Assembly: GCA_025351125.1 (NCBI GenBank)
Contig: JANXWN010000195.1
Location: 1-6,176, forward strand
Length of the DNA stretch: 6,176 bases
Direction of reading: 5' to 3'
DNA from: Caulobacteraceae bacterium
GTDB taxonomy: Bacteria; Pseudomonadota; Alphaproteobacteria; Caulobacterales; Caulobacteraceae
The first letter of the stretch is position 1. The number at the start of each line of letters is the position of its first letter. The translations under genes were made by a program, and so were the position numbers. Positions 1 through 5,655 of the stretch are shown here, one piece after another. Under the pieces are notes generated by a model. It ran no database searches. It was not told where the DNA came from and saw only the letters and a program-made list of their open reading frames with translations.

Positions 1-632
1 ATTTCAAAGCCCATCGCGCCCACAGCGATGATCGAGCCGATGATCATGGCGTCGATCATGCCGTTCGGCGGCTCGCTGACGAAGGCGAAACGCTGCGACT
101 GAGCGGCATCGAACATTTGGTTGAGAGCGTTGATCAAGGTCGCGCTAGCGGCGGTCGGGGCCTTGCGGATCACCGCGGTCGCCACGGTCCAAATGCGATA
201 TTGTTGCGCTTCACCGCGCGCGTTCAGCATTTCCGCCCGCGGCTCGGATTTGGCCAGCGTGAACGCCAGCCGCGTCTTGGCGTAGTCACGGATCAAGCCT
301 GCGATCATCTCGCCGTCGGGGCCACCCGTCATCCGGCCCCTCAACCATGCCGTGCCGATGGCGTTGGCCTCGGTTACAACCAACTCCCGCCGAGACTCGA
401 ACCGGTTTTGAGCGGAATTGATCGACAGCCCCAACATAAAAGTCATCAGACCCAGCATGGCGGCGGCTAGGGTCGCGGTGGCGGCATGCACCTGATGGCT
501 GCCGCCGGCTCGCTGCGCCCGACGGCGGCCTAGCCGGTAGCCCCCTTCGCAGGCGGCGGTCAAAACCACGAACAACGCCAGGGCGAGCGCGGGCGCGCTG
601 GTCTGCAGAAACCACACCAAGACTGCGTTCAT
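1..632 (-). CDS. Bestrophin-like (DUF4239) integral membrane protein, C-terminus cut by window edge
   Basis: An open frame reads leftward from an ATG at 632-630 for 210 codons without a stop and leaves the window, so only the N-terminal part is seen. Residues about 4-27 form a first hydrophobic helix, followed by E29-G30 and a basic stretch (RLGRRR, 33-38). Residues about 50-71 form a second helix (LGLMTFMLGLS). Next comes the family-like block N72...R77...R81-R82...E88-A89-N90-x-I92-G93-T94...L97-R98. A soluble charged stretch follows, and a third helix begins at the edge (MIIGSIIAVGAMG). This pattern of an early E-G, a GL-rich second helix and RR...EANAIGTA..LR matches DUF4239 proteins, described as bestrophin-like. 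Their function is poorly defined; an inner-membrane location is inferred. A GGGA at 642-639 lies 6 nt upstream of the ATG and supports this start. The overlapping frame at 286-639 is arginine-rich and looks like a shadow. Family call fairly sure, function unknown. Confidence 0.82.
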   Translation of the reverse strand, partial: MNAVLVWFLQTSAPALALALFVVLTAACEGGYRLGRRRAQRAGGSHQVHAATATLAAAMLGLMTFMLGLSINSAQNRFESRRELVVTEANAIGTAWLRGRMTGGPDGEMIAGLIRDYAKTRLAFTLAKSEPRAEMLNARGEAQQYRIWTVATAVIRKAPTAASATLINALNQMFDAAQSQRFAFVSEPPNGMIDAMIIGSIIAVGAMGFE

Positions 633-830
633 GTCCCATCCCGGTTTATGGCGATACGTTTGCGTCTAAACTCATACTTCCTTGGGATTTGAAAGCGCGC
701 GGTCGAGAGACGGTATCAAAACGTCCGACCGCCGTGTTGATGCAGAGAGGTGAATACGCCAAATAGGCGATGTTTTCCCGCGGAAGGGTGCGTTGTCGCG
801 CCGATGGGCAATACGAGGGAGCACGGTGAT
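633..830. promoter_or_regulatory. Divergent intergenic region between the DUF4239 and DUF3606 genes
   Basis: About 198 bp separate two divergent starts, so promoters for both must lie here or be nearly leaderless. I see no convincing -35/-10 pair and no clear GGAAC-N16/17-GTT alphaproteobacterial general-stress (EcfG-type) site on either strand. A TTGATG at 737-742 is followed about 18 nt later by only a poor -10-like AAATAG. The open frames crossing this stretch have no recognisable protein features and look like chance frames in GC-rich DNA. Confidence 0.4.
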
Positions 831-1013
831 ATGGCCGGTTTGAAAGATAAGCGGGGCTTCATCGACAAGGACAGGTTGGATCTGTCCGAGCGGCAGGCGG
901 TCGAATACTGGATGAAACGCTGGGGCGTCACCCGCGACCAACTCACCGCCGCCCACCGCGTGGCCGGTCGTATGACCAAGGACATCGCCGCGCAATTAGG
1001 CAAAAGACGATAG
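831..1013 (+). CDS. DUF3606 domain small protein (60 aa)
   Basis: A small soluble protein beginning MAGLKDKRGFID. It shows the DUF3606 pattern: an N-terminal D..R-L-L segment (D14-R15-L16-D17-L18), the central E-Y-W-M-K-R-W-G-V-T block at residues 25-34, a D-Q-L-T-A-A-H-R-V-A-G helix at about 36-46, and a C-terminal I-A-A-Q-L-G at about 52-57. DUF3606 proteins are usually around 60 residues and are nearly all domain, which fits this start. An upstream in-frame ATG at 750 would add 27 residues (NTPNRRCFPAEG...) unlike the family. The ATG at 831 is preceded by GAGGGA at 815-820, 10 nt away, an acceptable ribosome binding site, so I chose it. An in-frame ATG at 804 is a weaker alternative. No biochemical function is established. 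It stands alone, divergent from the membrane protein gene and 94 bp before the oxidoreductase gene. Confidence 0.85.
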   Translation: MAGLKDKRGFIDKDRLDLSERQAVEYWMKRWGVTRDQLTAAHRVAGRMTKDIAAQLGKRR

Positions 1014-1107
1014 GGATGCGCCGGCCGGCAAGCGTCCGCGTTTCGCTCTTTTGGCCCGGCGGTCCGAGCGCTGTGGACCCGCTTGGCTCAGGTCACTATG
1101 ACGGTGC

Positions 1108-2718
1108 ATGACCTCCCACAACCCGCAGACCGACATCGTCATCATCGGCGGTGGCCATAACGGCCTCGTCTGTGCTTTTTATCTGGCGACGGCAGGCCTG
1201 AAGGTGACCGTGCTTGAGCGGCGCGCGGTGGTCGGCGGCGCGGCGGTCACCGAGGAGTTTTATCCGGGATTCCGCAATTCCGTAGCGGCCTACACCGTTA
1301 GCCTGCTAAATCCCAAAATCATCGCCGACATGGCTTTAGCGGCGCACGGCCTGACGGTCGTCGAGCGCAAAGTCGCTAACTTTCTCCCCATAGACGACCG
1401 CCAATACCTGCTGACGGGCGAGGGGCGCACCCACGCCGAGGTGGCCAAATTTTCAGTCCGAGACGCTGAGCGGTTGGATGTTTATGGCGAACGACTGGAC
1501 GTGATCGCCGACGTATTGCGCGGCTTAGTGCTGAAGACGCCGCCGAATGTTACGGCGGGCGGCTGGAGCGCGGCCCTACCGGAACTCTTCAAAAGCCTGG
1601 GGCTCTCGCAACGTTTGGTCAGATTGGACATGGCCAGTCGGCGCGATCTTCTGGCGCTGTTTGCCCAATCGGCGGGCGATTATTTGGACGGTTGGTTCGA
1701 GAGTGACCCGATCAAGGCGGTGTTCGGCTTCGACGGTATCGTCGGCAATTTCGCCAGCCCTTACACGCCCGGTTCCGCCTACGTCCTGCTGCACCATGTG
1801 TTTGGCGAGGTGAACGGCAAGAAGGGAGCGTGGGGACACGCCGTGGGCGGCATGGGGGCGATTACCCAAGCCATGCTTAAGGCCTGCGAGGCCGCGGGCG
1901 TCGAAGTGCATACGCAAACGGCGGTGCGTGAGGTAATCGTCGAAAAAGGTCGGGCCGTCGGCGTTGTCACAGCGGACGGCGCGGCGATTCGCGCGGCGCG
2001 CGTCGTCTCGAACATCCACCCCAAGCTGCTGTTCCAAAACCTAGTCGACCCGGCGCTGGCGCCGGCGGACTTTAACGAGCGCATTGCGCGTCATCGCAAC
2101 GGGTCGGGCACCTTCCGCATGAATGTCGCCTTAGCGGAACTACCGCGCTTTACCTGTTTACCGGACGACGGCGACCACATGACCGCCGGAATTATCATGG
2201 CCCCCAGCCTTGGCTATATGGAGCGAGCCTATACCGACGCCCGCGCTGACGGCTGGTCGAAGGCGCCGATCGTGGAAATGCTCGTCCCCTCGACGCTGGA
2301 CGACAGCCTCGCGCCCGCGGGGCGCCACGTCGCCAGCTTGTTCTGCCAACACGTCGCGCCGACGCTTTCGGACGGCAGGTCGTGGGACGATCATCGCGAG
2401 ACGGTGGCCGATTTAATGATTGAGACCGTCGATCGCCACGCCCCGGGTTTCAAAGCCTCGGTACTTGGGCGAATGGCGCTCAGCCCGCTGGATCTGGAGC
2501 GCACCTTCGGACTGGTCGGCGGAGACATATTTCACGGCAAGCTAGAGCTTGACCAGCTGTTCTCGGCCCGCCCGGTTCTGGGGCACGGCGATCACCGCGC
2601 CCCGATCGCGGGCTTGTATATGTGCGGCGCCGGAACCCACCCCGGCGGCGGCGTCACCGGCGCGCCGGGACACAATGCCGCCCGAGAAATTCTCAAAGAT
2701 GTTCGCCGCAGACGCTGA
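1108..2718 (+). CDS. FAD-dependent oxidoreductase, phytoene dehydrogenase-like (PYROXD2/COG1233 family)
   Basis: A 536-residue flavoprotein. The N-terminus is a Rossmann FAD-binding fold: D9-IVIIGGGHNG (GxGxxG-type loop G14-G19), then V33-TVLE37 ending in the acidic residue expected to bind the FAD ribose. After that comes RRAVVGGAA...GFR (38-56), typical of the phytoene desaturase/amine oxidase superfamily. The C-terminus (about 500-528) carries the second FAD motif, GLYMCGAGTHPGGGVTGAPG, which is especially like PYROXD2 and related bacterial phytoene-dehydrogenase-like enzymes. The length is in the family range of roughly 500-580. The middle contains the substrate region, with LLHHVFGE and GAWGHAVGGMGAI near residues 229-251. 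Substrate is unknown; a carotenoid role is not supported because no crtB or other carotenoid gene is adjacent. No signal peptide is seen and a cytosolic location is inferred. The start has only a weak Shine-Dalgarno (AGGT at about 1090-1093). It is probably monocistronic: 150 bp separate it from the next gene. Confidence 0.88.
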   Translation: MTSHNPQTDIVIIGGGHNGLVCAFYLATAGLKVTVLERRAVVGGAAVTEEFYPGFRNSVAAYTVSLLNPKIIADMALAAHGLTVVERKVANFLPIDDRQYLLTGEGRTHAEVAKFSVRDAERLDVYGERLDVIADVLRGLVLKTPPNVTAGGWSAALPELFKSLGLSQRLVRLDMASRRDLLALFAQSAGDYLDGWFESDPIKAVFGFDGIVGNFASPYTPGSAYVLLHHVFGEVNGKKGAWGHAVGGMGAITQAMLKACEAAGVEVHTQTAVREVIVEKGRAVGVVTADGAAIRAARVVSNIHPKLLFQNLVDPALAPADFNERIARHRNGSGTFRMNVALAELPRFTCLPDDGDHMTAGIIMAPSLGYMERAYTDARADGWSKAPIVEMLVPSTLDDSLAPAGRHVASLFCQHVAPTLSDGRSWDDHRETVADLMIETVDRHAPGFKASVLGRMALSPLDLERTFGLVGGDIFHGKLELDQLFSARPVLGHGDHRAPIAGLYMCGAGTHPGGGVTGAPGHNAAREILKDVRRRR

Positions 2719-2719
2719 C

Positions 2720-2738
2720 CAAAATTCCGGCGATTTTG
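2720..2738 (+). terminator. Weak hairpin just after the oxidoreductase stop codon
   Basis: CAAAAT (2720-2725) and ATTTTG (2733-2738) form a perfect 6-bp inverted repeat around a TCCGGCG loop, starting 2 nt after the TGA. The stem is AT-rich and no T-run follows, so a role in termination is only a possibility. A further small inverted pair, GCAAT/ATTGC, lies at 2760-2764 and 2773-2777. Confidence 0.25.
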
Positions 2739-2869
2739 CTGCAACGCAATATCATGCTTGCAATGCGGAATGATTGCGGCTAAAAAGCTGGTGTTCAGCC
2801 AACGTGTACCGGTTGAACCCCACGGTCTCGCTCCGAATCGACGTATATGTTAGCGGAGTGATCGCGCGG

Positions 2870-3721
2870 ATGTCGGGGAGCAATATCGCTCTCGTCACAC
2901 AGGACACGAGATCTTTGCTTTTAACTCTTAAACCGCGTGTGAAAACACGTGTCTCATTTTGTGTTGCTGTACTGTCTGCTTTCTTCGTGGGGGCCGGCGT
3001 CGGCGCCGTCGTTATCACGCAGTGGTCCTCGCCGGCTCATTCTGGCGCCGCCGAGGCGACAAAGTCCGGCTATCGCGCCGCTCAGGCCGTGGCCGCCCAA
3101 ACGCCGTCCACGCCGGCGTCGATGTCAGTGTCGCTGTCGTCGATCAACGCCCTGCCCGTCATCGCCACGCCGACACCGCCGCGCCGCGAGCTCGAGTGCC
3201 TGACCGATGCGGTCTACTACGAAGCGCGCGGCGAAAGCCTGGAGGGGCAAGCGGCCGTCGCGCAAGTCGTGCTCAATCGGGCGCGGGCGCCCCGCTTTCC
3301 CAAGAGCGTGTGCGGTGTTGTGTTCCAAGGCGTCGGCGCTGGCGGATGCCAGTTTAGCTTCGCCTGCAACGGCGCCATGGCGCATACCGTCGAATGGGCC
3401 GCTTGGGGACGCGCCCAGGCGGTGGCCGCGCGGGCGCTCAACGGCTATGTCATGGACGCGGTCGGGACGGCGGTGCAATTCCACGGGACGCATTCGGCGT
3501 CTGGCGATTTGGGCCAAGACGGCGCCGTCGCCCGGATCGGCCGCCACCTGTTCCTAACCCAAAACCAGCCCGCGACGAGCCTAAATGCCTCTCGCACGGT
3601 GGTCTCCGAGCCGCGACACGGGATTCGAGTGTTTCGCGGCGGCGCCTCGGAGCGAGTCCTCGTAGCAATGGATAGAGGCGCGCCCAGCGCCCTCCCGCCA
3701 CAGGAAATGGCGTCACAATAA
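2870..3721 (+). CDS. Membrane-anchored SleB-type cell wall hydrolase (PF07486-like)
   Basis: A 283-residue protein from the ATG at 2870. Residues 1-28 are cytosolic and basic near the end (KPRVKTR), and about 29-50 form one hydrophobic helix (SFCVAVLSAFFVGAGVGAVV), a signal anchor or uncleaved signal. Residues 53-106 are an A/S/T/P-rich linker. The catalytic domain runs about 107-235: LECLTDAVYYEARGE, with E118 the likely catalytic glutamate of SleB-type lytic enzymes, then EGQAAVAQVVLNR, RFPKSVCGVVFQ and the signature CQFSFACNG (C160-C166). The conserved cysteines (C110, C148, C160, C166) suit a periplasmic protein with disulfides. The expected role is cleavage of peptidoglycan glycan strands during wall remodelling. 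A roughly 45-residue tail follows the domain. The frame extends back to a TTG at 2774, but those 32 residues are unlike a signal region. GGAG at 2855-2858 sits 11 nt before the ATG. In-frame GTG at 2858 is an alternative. Confidence 0.85.
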   Translation: MSGSNIALVTQDTRSLLLTLKPRVKTRVSFCVAVLSAFFVGAGVGAVVITQWSSPAHSGAAEATKSGYRAAQAVAAQTPSTPASMSVSLSSINALPVIATPTPPRRELECLTDAVYYEARGESLEGQAAVAQVVLNRARAPRFPKSVCGVVFQGVGAGGCQFSFACNGAMAHTVEWAAWGRAQAVAARALNGYVMDAVGTAVQFHGTHSASGDLGQDGAVARIGRHLFLTQNQPATSLNASRTVVSEPRHGIRVFRGGASERVLVAMDRGAPSALPPQEMASQ

Positions 3722-3735
3722 GATCTGAAGCCATG

Positions 3736-3774
3736 CGGCGCGTGACGCCGAGTCGCTTCTCCCGAAAGGGGAAG
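3736..3774. terminator. Possible bidirectional terminator between convergent genes (two small hairpins)
   Basis: The 65-bp gap between the convergent hydrolase and GlxA-type regulator genes contains two stems. CGGCG (3736-3740) pairs with CGCCG (3746-3750) around CGTGA. CTTC-T-CCC (3756-3763) pairs with GGGGAAG (3768-3774) around GAAA, with one bulged T. GAAA is a stable tetraloop. No proper T-run follows on either strand, so an intrinsic terminator is plausible from position but not proven by sequence. Confidence 0.35.
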
Positions 3775-3786
3775 AGAAAGCAACTC

Positions 3787-4782
3787 CTAACTTCTTTGGC
3801 CTGCGCGTAAAACCGTGCCTTGATGCTCTGCTGAATGGGTCGCCCGCGCCGCTCTGCGCAGCGCCTGCGGCGGTTGGCCGAACGCGCGAACGAAGGCGCG
3901 CCGCATTCGTTCGGGATCGCCAAAACCCGCCTGCCCCGCGATTTGGTCAATCGGGCGGGCGCTGGTCTCGATGGCGGCGCGGGCCGACTCTACCCGCAGC
4001 CGCTCTACCGCCTTGGCCGGTGTAACGCCGACATGAGCGGAAAAGGCGCGAGCGAAGTTGCGCGGGCTCATGGCCGCCTTATCGGCGAGAATTTCCACGG
4101 TCAGGGCGTCGCCCAGATGCTCGCGCGCCCACGCCAAAACCCCGTCAAACCGGCCCGCTTCGCTCTGCATGTCCAGCATGGCTGAAAACTGCGATTGTCC
4201 ACCTGGACGCCGCTGATAAACCACCAATTGTTGCGCCGTACGCTTAGCCACGGCGTCGCCGAGGTCCTGCGCGATCATCGCCAGGGCCATATCGATGCCG
4301 GCGGTGATGCCCGCCGAGGTCCACACCGGGCCGTCCTTGATCCAGATCCGATCCGCCTCTAGGCGCACGGCGGCAAATCGGCGGGTAAAATCGGCTGTGC
4401 GCGACCAGTGGGTGGTCGCGCGACGCCCGTCCAACAGGCCCGCGGCCGCCAAAACATAGGCGCCCGAACACACACTGGCGACCCGCCGCCCCGCCGACGC
4501 GGCGCCTCGGGCAAAATCGAGCAAGGCCGCAACGCTCATGGCGTCGCGCGAGCCGTCGCCCCCGGTGATGATCAGCGTGTCGAGCATCGTCGGATCACCC
4601 AACCGCGCCGCCCTCATCCGAACGCCCGACGAACTGACAACCGCGCCCGCCCGCGCCCCCCGGACGCTCAATGCATAGGCGCCGGGACTGTAACGCGCGG
4701 CGATTTCGAACGCAGCGATCGGGCCGGCGGCGTCCAGAATTTGGAACCCCGGAAAAATCACGAAAACGATGCTGCGTGTCAT
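3787..4782 (-). CDS. GlxA-family transcription regulator (DJ-1/PfpI-like domain + AraC-type HTH)
   Basis: A 331-residue regulator. Residues 1 to about 190 form a DJ-1/PfpI (class I glutamine amidotransferase-like) sensor domain: IVFVIFPGFQILDAAGP (5-21), LIITGG (70-75), the nucleophile elbow SVCSGAYVLAAAGLL (103-117, C105), then ATTHW (H125) and GITAGIDMALAMIA. Residues about 215-318 are an AraC/XylS-type DNA-binding domain with two helix-turn-helix units: LTVEILADKAAMSPRNFARAF, then PIDQIAGQAGFGDPERMRRAF and FGQPPQALRR. This domain order and length are standard for GlxA/FtrA-type regulators, which generally activate neighbouring catabolic genes. It is divergent from the InhA-like gene with 85 bp between start codons and is therefore its likely regulator (inference). 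The ATG at 4782-4780 fits the family start although no strong Shine-Dalgarno precedes it. Whether the sensor domain keeps catalysis is unknown; ligand unknown. Confidence 0.9.
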   Translation of the reverse strand: MTRSIVFVIFPGFQILDAAGPIAAFEIAARYSPGAYALSVRGARAGAVVSSSGVRMRAARLGDPTMLDTLIITGGDGSRDAMSVAALLDFARGAASAGRRVASVCSGAYVLAAAGLLDGRRATTHWSRTADFTRRFAAVRLEADRIWIKDGPVWTSAGITAGIDMALAMIAQDLGDAVAKRTAQQLVVYQRRPGGQSQFSAMLDMQSEAGRFDGVLAWAREHLGDALTVEILADKAAMSPRNFARAFSAHVGVTPAKAVERLRVESARAAIETSARPIDQIAGQAGFGDPERMRRAFVRAFGQPPQALRRAARATHSAEHQGTVLRAGQRS

Positions 4783-4867
4783 GGCTTTATTTAAGGGAAC
4801 CTAGTCATTTCAGACAATACCTAATCAAGCGCATAAGGCGATGTCAACACGCGACCGGAGCCCGCCC
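4783..4867. promoter_or_regulatory. Shared divergent promoter/operator region of regulator and InhA-like genes
   Basis: These 85 bp hold both promoters. On the minus strand TTGACA (4847-4842) is a perfect -35 match, but the hexamers 17-18 nt downstream (TTAGGT/TAGGTA) are poor -10 matches. On the plus strand CATAAG (4832-4837) resembles a -10, with a weak TTCAGA (4809-4814) 17 nt upstream. An imperfect dyad CCTAAT...ATAAGG (4820-4838, 7-nt centre) lies between them and could bind a dimeric regulator. The region is locally AT-richer than its neighbours. All assignments are visual and tentative. Confidence 0.4.
4857..4860 (+). promoter_or_regulatory. Ribosome binding site deciding the InhA-like start
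   Basis: GGAG ends 7 nt before the ATG at 4868. It favours that codon over the in-frame ATG at 4841, which would place the GGAG inside the coding region and add nine residues (STRDRSPP...) absent from the family. Confidence 0.7.
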
Positions 4868-5542
4868 ATGCCTGCCCCCCTGACTATCGTCCTGGCTCTT
4901 TACCCCGGCGTGACCCACCTGGATTTCACCGGTCCGCACCAGGTTCTGTGCCGCCTCCCGGGCGCCACGGTGATCGCCGCGAGCGAAACCGGCGCGCCGA
5001 TCAACGCCGATGGCCTGACCTTCGCCAATCTCAGCCGTCTCGCGGATATCGAAAGTTGCGACGTGATCTGCGTGCCCGGCGGCCTTGGTTGTACGGCGGC
5101 GATGAACGATGCCGCGTTCATGCACCAGATCAAGCGTCTGGCCGGCGACGCACGCTATGTTACCTCGGTGTGTACCGGCTCGCTGATCCTGGCCGCCGCC
5201 GGCCTGCTCAAAGGCAAGCGCGCCGCCTGCCATTGGGCTTGGCGCGACCTCTTGCCGCTGTTCGGCGCCATCGTGGACGACGGCCGAGTGGTGCGCGACG
5301 GCCACATTATCACCGGCGGCGGCGTCACCGCCGGCATAGATTTCGCCCTCACGCTCGCCGCCGAAATCGCCGGCGCCGAGGTAGCCCAAACCATTCAGCT
5401 AAGCCTCGAATACGCCCCGGCGCCGCCGTTCGACGCCGGTCGCCCCGAAACCGCCCCGCTGGAGGTGCTGGCGCGGGTAAAAGCGCTGATGGCGCCGATG
5501 CAGGCCGAGCGGCGCGCGGCGGCGATGAGGGCGGCGTCTTAG
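4868..5542 (+). CDS. inhA: Isonitrile hydratase-like DJ-1/PfpI family protein
   Basis: A 224-residue cytosolic protein very like the isonitrile hydratase InhA of Pseudomonas putida, about 228 residues, which hydrates isonitriles to N-substituted formamides. Visible features: IVLALYPGVTHLDFTGPHQVL (7-27) with D19; DVICVPGG (65-72); the nucleophile elbow RYVTSVCTGSLILAAAGLL with C102-T103; ACHWAWRDLL; then VVRDGHIITGGGVTAGIDFALTLAAE and the terminal LEYAPAPPFDAG signature. From memory, InhA uses Asp17, Cys101 and Thr102; D19, C102 and T103 fall at matching places, so catalysis is plausibly retained. Start chosen at 4868 on the ribosome binding site and family length. The gene is divergent from a GlxA-type regulator that shares its fold. 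Its TAG stop (5540-5542) lies inside the left arm of an intergenic palindromic repeat, yet the C-terminus seems of normal length. The natural substrate could differ from isonitriles; the family call is firm, exact function less so. Confidence 0.82.
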   Translation: MPAPLTIVLALYPGVTHLDFTGPHQVLCRLPGATVIAASETGAPINADGLTFANLSRLADIESCDVICVPGGLGCTAAMNDAAFMHQIKRLAGDARYVTSVCTGSLILAAAGLLKGKRAACHWAWRDLLPLFGAIVDDGRVVRDGHIITGGGVTAGIDFALTLAAEIAGAEVAQTIQLSLEYAPAPPFDAGRPETAPLEVLARVKALMAPMQAERRAAAMRAAS

Positions 5543-5655
5543 AGCACGATGATTTTGGACGGAACCGTCCAAAATCTGAATTGGGCTCTAAAAGAAAAAG
5601 GTTAGAGCCTGATTCAGCGTTTACATCTGTTCGATGTAAACGCATTGGGCTCTAG
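5539..5655. repeat. Compound palindromic intergenic repeat: two inverted hairpin units
   Basis: Unit 1 (5539-5591): outer arms TTAGAGC (5539-5545) and GCTCTAA (5585-5591); inner perfect 12-bp stem GATTTTGGACGG (5551-5562) and CCGTCCAAAATC (5565-5576) with an AA loop. Unit 2 (5602-5655): outer arms TAGAGCC (5603-5609) and GGCTCTA (5648-5654); inner perfect 11-bp stem GCGTTTACATC (5617-5627) and GATGTAAACGC (5633-5643) with loop TGTTC. A 10-bp spacer, AAGAAAAAGG, separates them. Reverse-complemented, unit 2 aligns with unit 1: shared ends, shared GAAC near the centre, shared TGAAT after the inner stem. The inner stems differ but each stays fully complementary. The element fills the gap between the convergent InhA-like and DDAH-like genes and supplies both their TAG stops. 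The architecture (two large palindromes in about 110 bp) recalls RIME-type mosaic elements of rhizobia; that comparison is from memory and not a sequence match. Confidence 0.85.
5590..5655 (-). terminator. Likely intrinsic terminator of the DDAH-like gene (repeat unit 2 plus T-rich spacer)
   Basis: Read leftward, the transcript of the DDAH-like gene passes its TAG and immediately folds unit 2: outer arms TAGAGCC/GGCTCTA and an inner 11-bp stem. It then enters CCTTTTTCTTTT, the complement of 5590-5601. A long stem followed by a T-rich tract is the classical arrangement, although the inner bulge and the AACC before the T-run make it imperfect. Read rightward, unit 1 is followed by an A-rich, not T-rich, spacer, so termination of the InhA-like transcript is less clear. 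Confidence 0.55.

Noticed and set aside
117..639. Open frames of 117 codons on each strand (117-470 plus, 286-639 minus) inside the first gene
   Set aside because: Both are arginine/histidine/glycine-rich with no domain features, and they overlap a frame with clear membrane helices and the DUF4239 pattern. They are shadows of that gene.
633..830. General stress (EcfG-type) promoter upstream of the DUF4239 or DUF3606 gene
   Set aside because: A minus-strand GGAAG followed by a CGT about 18 nt later has the wrong last base and wrong spacing compared with GGAAC-N16/17-GTT.
672..1003. Two minus-strand open frames over the DUF3606 gene and its upstream region
   Set aside because: No recognisable features; they lie antisense to a convincing DUF3606 frame with a suitable ribosome binding site.
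1020..1029. GCCGGCCGGC palindrome after the DUF3606 gene as a terminator
   Set aside because: It is a self-complementary run without a loop or a T-tract; such runs are common by chance in GC-rich DNA.
1108..2718. Phytoene desaturase (crtI) and a carotenoid gene cluster
   Set aside because: The C-terminal motif is PYROXD2-like and no crtB, crtY, crtZ or idi gene is adjacent.
3450..4185. Minus-strand 166-codon frame (3450-3950) and plus-strand 116-codon frame (3835-4185)
   Set aside because: Composition is dominated by Arg, Ala and Gly, and both overlap the well-supported wall hydrolase and AraC-type domain frames. GC-rich shadow frames.
4844..5655. Long frames over the InhA-like gene (4948-5655 plus, 4844-5389 minus)
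   Set aside because: The plus-strand frame is an arginine-rich shift of the InhA-like gene and the minus one has no domain pattern. The InhA-like frame matches its family along its whole length.
5539..5655. CRISPR array or miniature transposon with target-site duplication
   Set aside because: Only two units in inverted orientation, with no regular spacers and no obvious direct duplication immediately outside the terminal arms.
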